Shown: in pieces, positions 5,591 through 12,666 of the stretch
How the letters are laid out: each line of letters opens with the position of its first letter
How positions within the stretch are numbered: position 1 is the stretch's first letter
Source of the DNA: Candidatus Eiseniibacteriota bacterium
GTDB lineage: Bacteria > Eisenbacteria > RBG-16-71-46 > JAGVPR01
Length of the DNA: 14,603 nt
Direction: 5' to 3'
NCBI GenBank assembly: GCA_020052115.1
Contig: JAGVPR010000215.1
Span: 1 to 14,603, forward strand
The notes under the pieces: model-generated
What the model was told of the DNA's origin: nothing
Databases searched by the model: none
The model's input: the letters and a program-made list of their open reading frames with translations, nothing else
Program-made: the position numbers and the translations under genes

Positions 5591-7477
5591 ATGAGAACAC
5601 CTCTCCCGGGACTCGCACCCACGATCTCGCTCTTCTCGTTGCTCTTCTCGGCTATGGGACCCGCCGCCTCGAAGGCGCAGGCAGGCTGGGAGACGGCCCC
5701 CTCCGCGTTCGTCGTCCTTCGCGATTCCGGTCCGGCTGCGGTTCGCGCCTTCGCTCAGGATCTTGAGCGAGCAGGCGGTCACGTTGCGATCGTCTATCCG
5801 CCACGATCGGCCGTCGTCTTCGCAGATGCGACTGCGTTGGCGGATGCCGCCGTGATCGAGCGGATCACTTCCGCCCACAGGACTGAAGTGGACGCCGGAT
5901 CGCTGCGTGAGTTCGGCGGGGAGACCGAACGAGCCGGGATGGCGTGGTCCGCTTCCCTGGCGCTCGAACCCCAGGGGCTCGGCGACGAACCGCTGCACGG
6001 GGTGTGGCCGGATGCGCTACGCCGGCCCCAGGTCCTCGGCAAGGGCCTCGAAAGTCCGCAAACCGCTATCAACACTCACCGGCCGCTCGGCGCCGAGTAC
6101 TACGACACCAGCGAGTTCATGGCGGGAACGTCTGTCGTCGGCGTCTGGCTTCTTGAAGCGGCGGGAGCGACCTACGAATGGACTACGAGCGAAACGAATC
6201 AGACGCTCGGCGGCGTCCAGTCAGGCCTCGCGAACTGGGTGCGGAAAGGCGGACCGAGCGCTTTTCTCACATTCACGCTCGACATCCACACGTCCGTGCC
6301 GGTCAGCGGAGTGCCGATCGAGAACCCGATGACCGATGATGCTACTTGGGCCGGCGAAGCGCTGACGAACGCAGGCTACGCCGGCGCCAATGCCTTCGAG
6401 AGGTGTTTCGCCTACAACAATGCGATGCGCGACCTCTACGACACGAACTGGTGCTATTCGATCTTCATCGCTGACAGCAACCCCGCGGTGAATCAGGGCC
6501 TCTTTTCCGGAGGGGGCTACGCGTGGGCCTATTTCGGAGGTCCGTGGATCTACATGTCCCGCTACTCCACGTGGGCTTACAACTTCCTGCGTTACTACGC
6601 TGTGGTCCCGATGCACGAGACCGGCCACATCTTCATGGACACCGATGAGTACAACACGGCCCTCGAGTACGCCGGCTATCTCAACGCCCCGGACAATCCG
6701 AGCGGAACGGTTCAGTGCATCATGAACCAGAACGACTCGACACGAGTCTGCCCGGACACGCGCAACCAGATCGGGTGGCGCGATCTCGACGTGGACAGTG
6801 TGATCGAACCGCTCGATGTCGCTCCGGCGGTTCAACTCGCCGTGTACAGCCCCGACCCGACATCGAACGCGACACCGACCTGGACCGGCGCTGCCGATGT
6901 GATGACGCTGCCGAATCTCAATCCCATGTCGAACTACTTCCCTCCACACGATCAGACAATCGTGACCATCGACTCGGTCGAGTGCCGTGTTGACGGTGGG
7001 CCATGGAGCGCCGCATCGCCGGGCGACGGGACGTTCAACGGGTACTCGGAATCGTTCTCATGGACCTCGCCTTCGCTCGGCAACGGTATCCATGTCGCAC
7101 AAGCCCGTGCTCGTACGTCGGTCGGCATCTGGTCCGACGTCTTCGCCACCGACACGCTGACCATCGCGGGCGCGGTGGGCGTGGACTCCGGGTCGCCTCC
7201 GGCGCTCGCCAGCGTCGCGGTCGTGCCGAATCCGCTGCAGTCGGAGGCGCAGATCTTCTTCGCGACGCCGTCGGACGGTGAGGTCCGGCTGGAGGTGTAC
7301 TCGATCGAGGGCCGCCGCATACGAGTGCTGCTCGCAGGTGCGCGCTCGGCCGGGGCCGGCCGCATTGCATGGGATGGTCTGGACGATGGCGGCAGGCCGG
7401 TTCGATCAGGGCTCTACATCGTGCGGTTGCTCTCGCCGTCCGGCGCGGCGTTGACCAAGACGGTCATCATGCGTTGA
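5591..7477 (+). CDS. Secreted HExxH metalloprotease-like protein with FlgD-like tail
   Basis: 628 residues from ATG 5591, chosen because AAGGAGG (5575-5581) sits 9 bases upstream; an in-frame ATG at 5561 lacks this and would spoil the signal peptide. The signal peptide is about residues 1-30 (cleavage near KAQA/GW). The central domain carries MHETGHIFMDTDEY: zinc ligands H342 and H346 with catalytic E343, and D352/E353 as candidate third ligand. Conserved Cys flank an NQIGWRD segment. The spacing recalls metzincin-like or M64-like peptidases, but the Gly of the metzincin motif is Met, so no family is assigned. A beta domain follows. Residues about 540-628 are a FlgD-like Ig module (VVPNPL, EVYSIEGRRI, IAWDGLDDGG, SGLYIVRL) ending VIMR, of the type used as a sorting or anchoring tail. 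Substrate unknown. A terminator follows the stop. Confidence 0.85.
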   Translation: MRTPLPGLAPTISLFSLLFSAMGPAASKAQAGWETAPSAFVVLRDSGPAAVRAFAQDLERAGGHVAIVYPPRSAVVFADATALADAAVIERITSAHRTEVDAGSLREFGGETERAGMAWSASLALEPQGLGDEPLHGVWPDALRRPQVLGKGLESPQTAINTHRPLGAEYYDTSEFMAGTSVVGVWLLEAAGATYEWTTSETNQTLGGVQSGLANWVRKGGPSAFLTFTLDIHTSVPVSGVPIENPMTDDATWAGEALTNAGYAGANAFERCFAYNNAMRDLYDTNWCYSIFIADSNPAVNQGLFSGGGYAWAYFGGPWIYMSRYSTWAYNFLRYYAVVPMHETGHIFMDTDEYNTALEYAGYLNAPDNPSGTVQCIMNQNDSTRVCPDTRNQIGWRDLDVDSVIEPLDVAPAVQLAVYSPDPTSNATPTWTGAADVMTLPNLNPMSNYFPPHDQTIVTIDSVECRVDGGPWSAASPGDGTFNGYSESFSWTSPSLGNGIHVAQARARTSVGIWSDVFATDTLTIAGAVGVDSGSPPALASVAVVPNPLQSEAQIFFATPSDGEVRLEVYSIEGRRIRVLLAGARSAGAGRIAWDGLDDGGRPVRSGLYIVRLLSPSGAALTKTVIMR

Positions 7478-7511
7478 CGCGGAACAACCCCTGTTCTAGG
7501 GCGTGTTCTAT

Positions 7512-7539
7512 TGATGGCCACCCTTCGGGGTGGCCATCA
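7512..7539. terminator. Bidirectional hairpin terminator with UUCG loop
   Basis: A perfect 12-base stem, TGATGGCCACCC paired with GGGTGGCCATCA, capped by TTCG. In the plus-strand transcript this is the extra-stable C(UUCG)G tetraloop. It lies between the convergent metalloprotease and DDAH genes. Only scattered T residues follow, so the stem itself probably does most of the work. Confidence 0.8.
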
Positions 7540-7558
7540 TCGTCTTCCTCGGCCTCGC

Positions 7559-8359
7559 TCACGCGTCGGTGCGGACAGTCTGGGTGGCAGCCGACGATGT
7601 CTCAAACGTCAGACTGCAACACGTCACGGCGCCTTCGGCCTTTGCGAGTTCACTGCAGTCTACTGACGCGACGCGAAGACCGCACTGAACGAGGCGGTCG
7701 CGTGTCCGCGGGAACTGCGACGGGTGGATCACTACGCCGGCTATCTCCAGCGCATTGGCACCATGGGGCTCTCGGTCATCAATCGCTATCGCCTCGCATG
7801 TGGGGAACGCCGCTGCTGATATCCAGTCGGGGTTCAGGAGCAGCAGCCCGTTTGCCACAGCGGTCACGGCGCTCTTCAAGTGGAGACACCCGGTGAACTC
7901 GACCGGGACGACGCGGTAGTCGAACGGCGCCACGAGGCTCTCGAGTTGCTCGATTCCCTGCTGGTCCGTGCGGCTCGAGCGTCCCACGTAGAGGCAGCGG
8001 CCGAGCCGAAGGACATCGCCCCCGTCAAGGGTCGCCGGGGGTTTCATGCAGAGGACGGGCCGGTACTTGGCCAACGCCTGGGCGACCGCCGCTGATTCGC
8101 CTCGGCGCGACGGCGCTCCGGGACGAGCGAGCACCGCCACTTCGTCCAAGACGACTGCCGTGTCCTCGATGAAGACCGCGTCGGGAAGCTCGTGCGCGGC
8201 AGGCACGCGAACGAGTGCGGCGCCAAGGGAGCTCAGCAGCCGCTCGTAGGCGGCATGTTGAGCCGCGGCCAGCGCGACGTCAATGGACTCACGCGAGAGA
8301 TGCGTGAGTTCGCAGTGCGCAAGCGACTGGCTGACAGGTCGAGTGACCGCGATCAACAT
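7559..8359 (-). CDS. ddaH: Dimethylarginine dimethylaminohydrolase (DDAH-like)
   Basis: 266 residues, the usual length for bacterial DDAH. It is a member of the guanidino-group-modifying (pentein) superfamily. DDAH hydrolyses N-methylated arginines to citrulline and methylamines in the cytoplasm; close relatives act on other guanidines, so the exact substrate is uncertain. Motifs in order: FIEDTAVVLDEVAVL (E65, D66), LDGGDVLRLG (D112), GCLHLKSAV (catalytic H160) and AEGAVTCCSLTF near the end (catalytic Cys 247 or 248). The catalytic set appears complete. No signal peptide. The ATG at 8359 is preferred over an upstream in-frame start at 8446: AGGAGG (8372-8377) lies 12 bases before it and the family begins at this point. 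It is a single-gene unit, convergent with the metalloprotease and unrelated in theme to its neighbours. Confidence 0.88.
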   Translation of the reverse strand: MLIAVTRPVSQSLAHCELTHLSRESIDVALAAAQHAAYERLLSSLGAALVRVPAAHELPDAVFIEDTAVVLDEVAVLARPGAPSRRGESAAVAQALAKYRPVLCMKPPATLDGGDVLRLGRCLYVGRSSRTDQQGIEQLESLVAPFDYRVVPVEFTGCLHLKSAVTAVANGLLLLNPDWISAAAFPTCEAIAIDDREPHGANALEIAGVVIHPSQFPRTRDRLVQCGLRVASVDCSELAKAEGAVTCCSLTFETSSAATQTVRTDA

Positions 8360-8735
8360 CGGAGAATCGGACCTCCTGTAACGCGGTGCGACGGACATCT
8401 CGAGACCACAAGCGAGACCAACTCGCAATTGACCACGACGCCGCACGCCGGTATGTTCGTATTGTGACGTGCGCCGTCGAGATGATACCCGAACCAGACC
8501 GCCGGTGGCTCTGCGCGTGAAGACCGAACGGTAGCGCGAACCGCAGGATCATCCGCAGGCGATTTCGTCGCCTTCCTAGGATTTTCGAGATTCAACTCCA
8601 ACAAACATAACGCCAACACGATCGTCAATCCTCCCGCCCCCGCGTCGCCGCTCATGCGCGCGTCGTCCGAGAGCGACTCGCCGGAAGGGAGACAGACAGC
8701 CCAGGTCATCGATCGGGCGACTGCGAGGGAGAACG
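8360..8735. other. 376-base divergent gap, DDAH and GT-GH genes
   Basis: No gene is supported on either strand. It should hold promoters for both outward-reading genes. The best plus-strand match, TTGTGA (8462-8467), 16 bases, GATACC (8484-8489), is weak and about 245 bases from the ATG. Visible structure: a direct repeat CCGCAGG (8541-8547 and 8553-8559) and a hairpin AGGCGA, loop TTTCG, TCGCCT (8557-8573). A stretch richer in A and T lies at about 8576-8630. No clear operator was found. Confidence 0.35.
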
Positions 8736-11700
8736 ATGTGCCCGCTGGAGCTCGACGAGCGTAGATCGCCGGCGCCTATTCCTCCGGCGGCGCGAACGGC
8801 CGGCCCTGGCCTCGCTCGGAGGCAGCGAGGTGCGGCCGATAGAATCTCCGCCGGCCAGATCCTCTTCATCTCGCTCCTGGCGCTCCTGCTCCGGCTCATC
8901 TGGCTCCACTTCCGCACCGGCGTGATTGACACCGAAGGCGCGGAATACGCACGGATCGCTGAAAACTTCGTCGGCGGCCGCGGGTACGTCGGCATCGCCA
9001 CGCCTGGCACGCAGCTCCTCTTCCCGCCCCTTTTCCCGCTCCTCATAGCGGCCTTCTCCGCACTCACGCGAGACTTCGGGACAGCCGCGCGCCTGGTTTC
9101 GATCGTCTTCGGAGCGCTGCTCGTCGTTCCCGTCTACTTCATCGCGTGGACGACCTACGGTCGCAAGGTCGCGTCGGTCGCCGCTCTCTTGGTGGCCGTT
9201 CACCCTCTCCTCATCAACCTCTCGGCGACGGGCTATTCGGAGAGCCTCTACCTGACGTTGATCTTCACCGGCGTGTACGGGACGCTGCAGTCGCTGAAGT
9301 TCCGGCGCGTGCGGGACGGCACGATGGCCGGGGCCGCATTCGGCCTCGCTTACCTCACGCGTCCGGAAGCATTCATGTTCCCCTTCATGGCCGTCGCGCT
9401 CATCGCTCTCAGCTGCCGCACGGGAGCCGCCGGCGTGCTCCGGCGAGCCGGGGCGCTGCTCGGCACATTCGCCGTTCTTGCTGCCCCGTACGCCATCTTC
9501 CTCTCGCTCGCGACGGGACAGCTCAGATTCGAAGGAAAGAGCGCGATCAACTACGTGCTCGGAAACGCCATCGTCGCCGGGCGGAGCGTGGACGAGGGGG
9601 CTTACGCAGTCGATCGGGACCTGAAGGAAGAAGGGGCCTACATGCGGTCGAACCTCTCGGCGATCGAGTCCGCCAGTCCGACCGTGCGGGACGTCGTTCC
9701 CTACGCGTTGTTCGCCGCGAAGAGAAACCTCCCGCGGCTCGTGCACGTGCTCCTCTCGAAGACCGCGTTCGGATCGCCTTTGCTCCTCTGGCTCGTGATC
9801 CTCGGCATGTTCACGAAGTCGTGGAAGCGCGACCGGATTCTCGCTCAGCTCGCACTCCTGATGGTTCCCGTGAGCATGGTCTTGGGACTCCTGTCGGTGG
9901 TCGCGTGGGTCGCCCTCCGGTACTACTTCATCTTCCTCCCCACCCTGATCATCTGGGCCTCGGAGGGGATCGTGGAACTCTCCAAATGGGTGCTCGCGAC
10001 GCTCGGCGCTATCCGAAGGGGCGCGGTGCTCCGCTCGCTCGCCGCCAGGAGCGTGACACCCGCCGCTGTGGCGGCCATCGCCCTCATCTCGTACCGGGGC
10101 ATCGGAGACGTTCCCGACCTTGCGATGTGGGGCCCGCAGAGCCGGATCGTCAAGCGGGCCGGGGAGTGGCTCGGGAACCTCCATGCTCGCCCGAAGACGA
10201 TCATGGACACCGCCACGAACGTGGCGTTTCAGGCTCGCGCGGCATACGTCCCCTTCCCCTGGTCGGATTCGGAGACGGCATTGCGCTACATCGAGGCGAA
10301 GGGAATCGACTTCATCGTCGTGAGAACCGCGAACGCATCCAGCGGAAGGCCGTACCTGAGCGACTGGGTCGAGAACGGCATCCCCGATCGGCGTGCGGAG
10401 CTGGTCTACAGCAAGAAGTCGCCGCGGATGGGAGACATTATCATCTACAGGTGGATTCGTGACGATGGTGAGAGCGCGCTCGCTCGAGGTTCGCGTGAGG
10501 AGCCGGGGCGCGAGCCGCCGATCGTCACACCGGCTCCTGCGCGCGCGGGCCCTGCACGCGGGCCCTTGAGGATCAGCCCCGCGAACCGGAGATACTTCGT
10601 CAACGACGCGGGCAGGCCCGTCTACCTGACCGGTTTGCACACCTGGGCGAGTTTCCAGGATGCAGGTCGCCTGGAACCTGCCAGGACGTTTGATTTCGAT
10701 CGGTATCTTTCGGTTCTGGAGACGCACAACCTCAACTTCACGAAGCTCTGGGTCTGGGAACAGGCCGATTGGGCCTCATGGATGCCGTATCACTACCGCA
10801 TCTTGCCCGTGCCCTACCTGCGGACCGGTCCGGGCCTGGCGCTGGACGGACAGCCGCGTTTCGATCTCACGCGGTTCGATCCCACGTACTTCGAGCGACT
10901 CCGGAGTCGGACCATCCAGGCAGGGGAGAAGGGGATCTACGTGAGCCTCATGCTCTTCAACGGATTCAGCGTGGAGAACAAGGGCCTGGAGTGGGAGGAG
11001 CCGTGGCGCGGGCATCCTTATCATCGTGACAACAACATCAACGGCGTTGATGGAGATCCGAATCGGCGCGGCGGCGGGCGAAGTGTCCACAGACTCGAGG
11101 ATCCCACGATCGTGGCGCTCGAGGAGGGCTACGTCGCCAGGGTGATCGACGCCGTGAACGATCTTGACAACGTGCTGTTCGAGATCTGCAACGAAAGTGA
11201 CCAGGCGTCCACGCAGTGGCAGTACAGCATGATCCGGTTCATCAAACGCTACGAGGCCGGCAAGCCGAAGCGGCACCCGGTCGGAATGACCGTAAACTGG
11301 CCCGGCGGGCTCAACAGCGATGTCGAGGCGAGCCCGGCGGACTGGATTTCACCGAACGCGAGCGGCGGATACGACGAGAACCCTCCGGCGGCGAAGACCG
11401 AGAAGGTGATCCTGACCGACACGGACCACATCTGGGGCATCGGAGGGGACCGAGCCTGGGTCTGGAAGAGCTTCATGAGGGGGCTGAACCCGGTCTTCAT
11501 GGATCCTTACGACAACACGTGGCTCTATCCCCCGTCCCCCGAGACGAATGACGCAAGATGGGAGGACGTTAGACTCAACATGGGGTATGCGGCGGCCCTG
11601 GCGGCCAGGGTGGACTTGACCTCGCTGGTCCCGCGCGGCGACCTCGCCTCGTCCGGATTCTGCCTCGCGCGCCCCGCGGCGCCCGGGGCGGAGTTTCTCG

Positions 11701-11879
11701 TTTACCTGCCGACAGCGAGACCGGTAGTCGTAGACCTGACGCGGACGCCGGGGACGATGACCTTGGAATGGCTCGACCCTTCCACCGGCGCCACGGTGCC
11801 GGGCGGGGCGGTCGAGGGAGGAGCCACGAGGACGCTCACGACCCCATTCGATCACGACGCGGTGCTTCACATTTGGTGA
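8736..11879 (+). CDS. GT-C membrane glycosyltransferase fused to a glycoside hydrolase
   Basis: 1047 residues in one open frame, from ATG 8736 (GAGGGA 5 bases upstream). Residues about 40-580 are a GT-C enzyme of the PMT/ArnT kind. It has a first TM helix (40-57), then the acidic loop motif DTEGAEYARIAENF (D65, E67), PPLFPLL, TGYSESLYL, AYLTRPEAF and many TM helices to about 460. A soluble part ends MGDIIIYRW. Such enzymes use polyprenyl-phosphate sugars on the outer face of the inner membrane. A Pro/Arg/Ala linker (about 580-611) leads to a GH140/DUF4038-like (beta/alpha)8 hydrolase (612 to about 950): YFVNDAGRPVYLTG, NFTKLWVWEQ, VLFEICNESD (E820, likely acid/base) and LTDTDHIWG (D895, D897). 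The end, about 955-1047, resembles the collagen-binding-like beta-sandwich often attached to these hydrolases. The hydrolase should face the periplasm. Sugar substrates are unknown. No stop or internal ribosome site separates the halves. Confidence 0.85.
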   Translation: MCPLELDERRSPAPIPPAARTAGPGLARRQRGAADRISAGQILFISLLALLLRLIWLHFRTGVIDTEGAEYARIAENFVGGRGYVGIATPGTQLLFPPLFPLLIAAFSALTRDFGTAARLVSIVFGALLVVPVYFIAWTTYGRKVASVAALLVAVHPLLINLSATGYSESLYLTLIFTGVYGTLQSLKFRRVRDGTMAGAAFGLAYLTRPEAFMFPFMAVALIALSCRTGAAGVLRRAGALLGTFAVLAAPYAIFLSLATGQLRFEGKSAINYVLGNAIVAGRSVDEGAYAVDRDLKEEGAYMRSNLSAIESASPTVRDVVPYALFAAKRNLPRLVHVLLSKTAFGSPLLLWLVILGMFTKSWKRDRILAQLALLMVPVSMVLGLLSVVAWVALRYYFIFLPTLIIWASEGIVELSKWVLATLGAIRRGAVLRSLAARSVTPAAVAAIALISYRGIGDVPDLAMWGPQSRIVKRAGEWLGNLHARPKTIMDTATNVAFQARAAYVPFPWSDSETALRYIEAKGIDFIVVRTANASSGRPYLSDWVENGIPDRRAELVYSKKSPRMGDIIIYRWIRDDGESALARGSREEPGREPPIVTPAPARAGPARGPLRISPANRRYFVNDAGRPVYLTGLHTWASFQDAGRLEPARTFDFDRYLSVLETHNLNFTKLWVWEQADWASWMPYHYRILPVPYLRTGPGLALDGQPRFDLTRFDPTYFERLRSRTIQAGEKGIYVSLMLFNGFSVENKGLEWEEPWRGHPYHRDNNINGVDGDPNRRGGGRSVHRLEDPTIVALEEGYVARVIDAVNDLDNVLFEICNESDQASTQWQYSMIRFIKRYEAGKPKRHPVGMTVNWPGGLNSDVEASPADWISPNASGGYDENPPAAKTEKVILTDTDHIWGIGGDRAWVWKSFMRGLNPVFMDPYDNTWLYPPSPETNDARWEDVRLNMGYAAALAARVDLTSLVPRGDLASSGFCLARPAAPGAEFLVYLPTARPVVVDLTRTPGTMTLEWLDPSTGATVPGGAVEGGATRTLTTPFDHDAVLHIW

Positions 11880-11883
11880 GTGA

Positions 11884-11912
11884 TTGACGTGCCACGCTCG
11901 TGTTGCTAGAGT
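11884..11912 (+). promoter_or_regulatory. Putative sigma-70-like extended -10 promoter, barrel gene
   Basis: -35 TTGACG (5 of 6 consensus), an exact 17-base spacer, and -10 TAGAGT preceded by TGC, an extended -10 element. It begins 4 bases after the stop of the GT-GH gene. It predicts a start near 11919 and a leader of about 85 bases for the beta-barrel gene. Best promoter match in the window. Confidence 0.6.
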
Positions 11913-12004
11913 CCGCCCGCGCGCGCGGCGACGCGCTTTCTCCCGCGTGGTCCGTCACACGCGAGGAGGCTCTCGCCGCAGTGGACGCTCGGAGGGAATG
12001 TCTC

Positions 12005-12603
12005 ATGAAGATGTTGTGGCTCTTTCCAGTGCTCATGGCGTCGGTGGCATCGTCGCCGGCCTTCGCGGATGAGATTTCACGCGGCTCCCTCGAGATCGGA
12101 GGGGGGATGCAGTTTTCGTCCTTTGGCGGCGACCTGTATGACGAGGACGGCAAGCGCCTCAGTTCCCTCGATATCGCCCCCCAGGCCGCGTATTTCGTCG
12201 CGAGGGGCATCGCGATGGGCGGCACGGTTCAGTACCATCGCTTGAGCATCGGCTCGGACAACACGACGACCTTCTCGATCGGGCCGGCGGTCCACGCCTA
12301 CTTCGGCCCCGAGGATAGCCGGACGTATCCGTTCGTCAGCGCGGGGTTCCTGTATTCGCTGGGCGCGTCCGGGGGGGCGGTCTGTCCGTCGAGGAGGACG
12401 CCTCGATGTACCGCTTCGAGGTCGGAGGCGGCGTGATGATCCGCCTCGTGGACCACTTTGCGATGAAGGTCGGCGCGGTCTACACGAAAGACTCCGTCGA
12501 TTTCGAGGACACCTCCGACGAACAGGGGAATCCGATCAAAGGCGAGTCCTTGGACGGCGACCGCTTCGGCGTGATCCTCGGGTTCTCGGGATTCGTGTAC
12601 TGA
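12005..12603 (+). CDS. Outer-membrane beta-barrel protein, frameshifted in a poly-G tract
   Basis: ATG 12005 has GGAGGGA 7 bases upstream. The signal peptide is about residues 1-22 (cleavage AFA/DE). Alternating strands follow (SLEIGGGMQFSSFGG, DIAPQAAYFVARGIAMGGTV, FVSAGFLYSLGASGG). As written the frame then fails: a run of seven G (12371-12377) leads into a frame ending at 12436. One base over, the protein continues as LSVEEDASMYRFEVGGG, FAMKVGAVYTKDS, and ends RFGVILGFSGFVY at the 12601-12603 stop. The final aromatic residue is the usual BAM recognition signature. One extra G would restore a barrel of about 199 residues, a normal size for small OmpA/OmpW-like or OMP_b-brl proteins. The tract is either a sequencing indel, a real mutation or a phase-variation site. 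Transcription probably starts at the 11884-11912 promoter. Specific function unknown. Confidence 0.8.
12371..12377 (+). repeat. G7 homopolymer at the frameshift point
   Basis: Seven consecutive G inside the barrel gene, at the exact place where the upstream and downstream frames disagree by one base. Eight G would join them. Poly-G tracts of this kind slip in replication and are also prone to sequencing error. Confidence 0.75.
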
Positions 12604-12626
12604 GCCGGCTGGAAAGCACAGCCGGC
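12604..12626. repeat. Stem-loop directly after the barrel gene
   Basis: GCCGGCTG (12604-12611) and CAGCCGGC (12619-12626) are perfect 8-base arms around GAAAGCA, starting one base after the stop codon. It forms a tandem pair with the terminator hairpin at 12636-12659 and probably stabilises the 3' end or aids termination. Confidence 0.6.
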
Positions 12627-12635
12627 GGCGTTGTG

Positions 12636-12659
12636 CGGGCCGGGGTTCGCCCCGGCCCG
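12636..12659. terminator. Bidirectional terminator with TTCG loop
   Basis: CGGGCCGGGG, loop TTCG, CCCCGGCCCG: a perfect 10-base GC stem between the convergent barrel gene and kelch-repeat gene. No T-run follows on either strand, as at 7512-7539. Confidence 0.7.
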
Positions 12660-12666
12660 TCATTGC

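Noticed and set aside
6221..6949. A 242-codon minus-strand ORF inside the metalloprotease gene
   Set aside because: It is rich in Val/Arg/His with no family resemblance, and the metalloprotease reading is clear in the other strand.
8706..10727. A 673-codon minus-strand ORF opposite the GT-GH gene
   Set aside because: Its product is low-complexity Arg/Glu/Asp/His/Gly-rich with no domain or signal peptide, and it lies wholly opposite a well-recognised gene. It is a GC-bias shadow.
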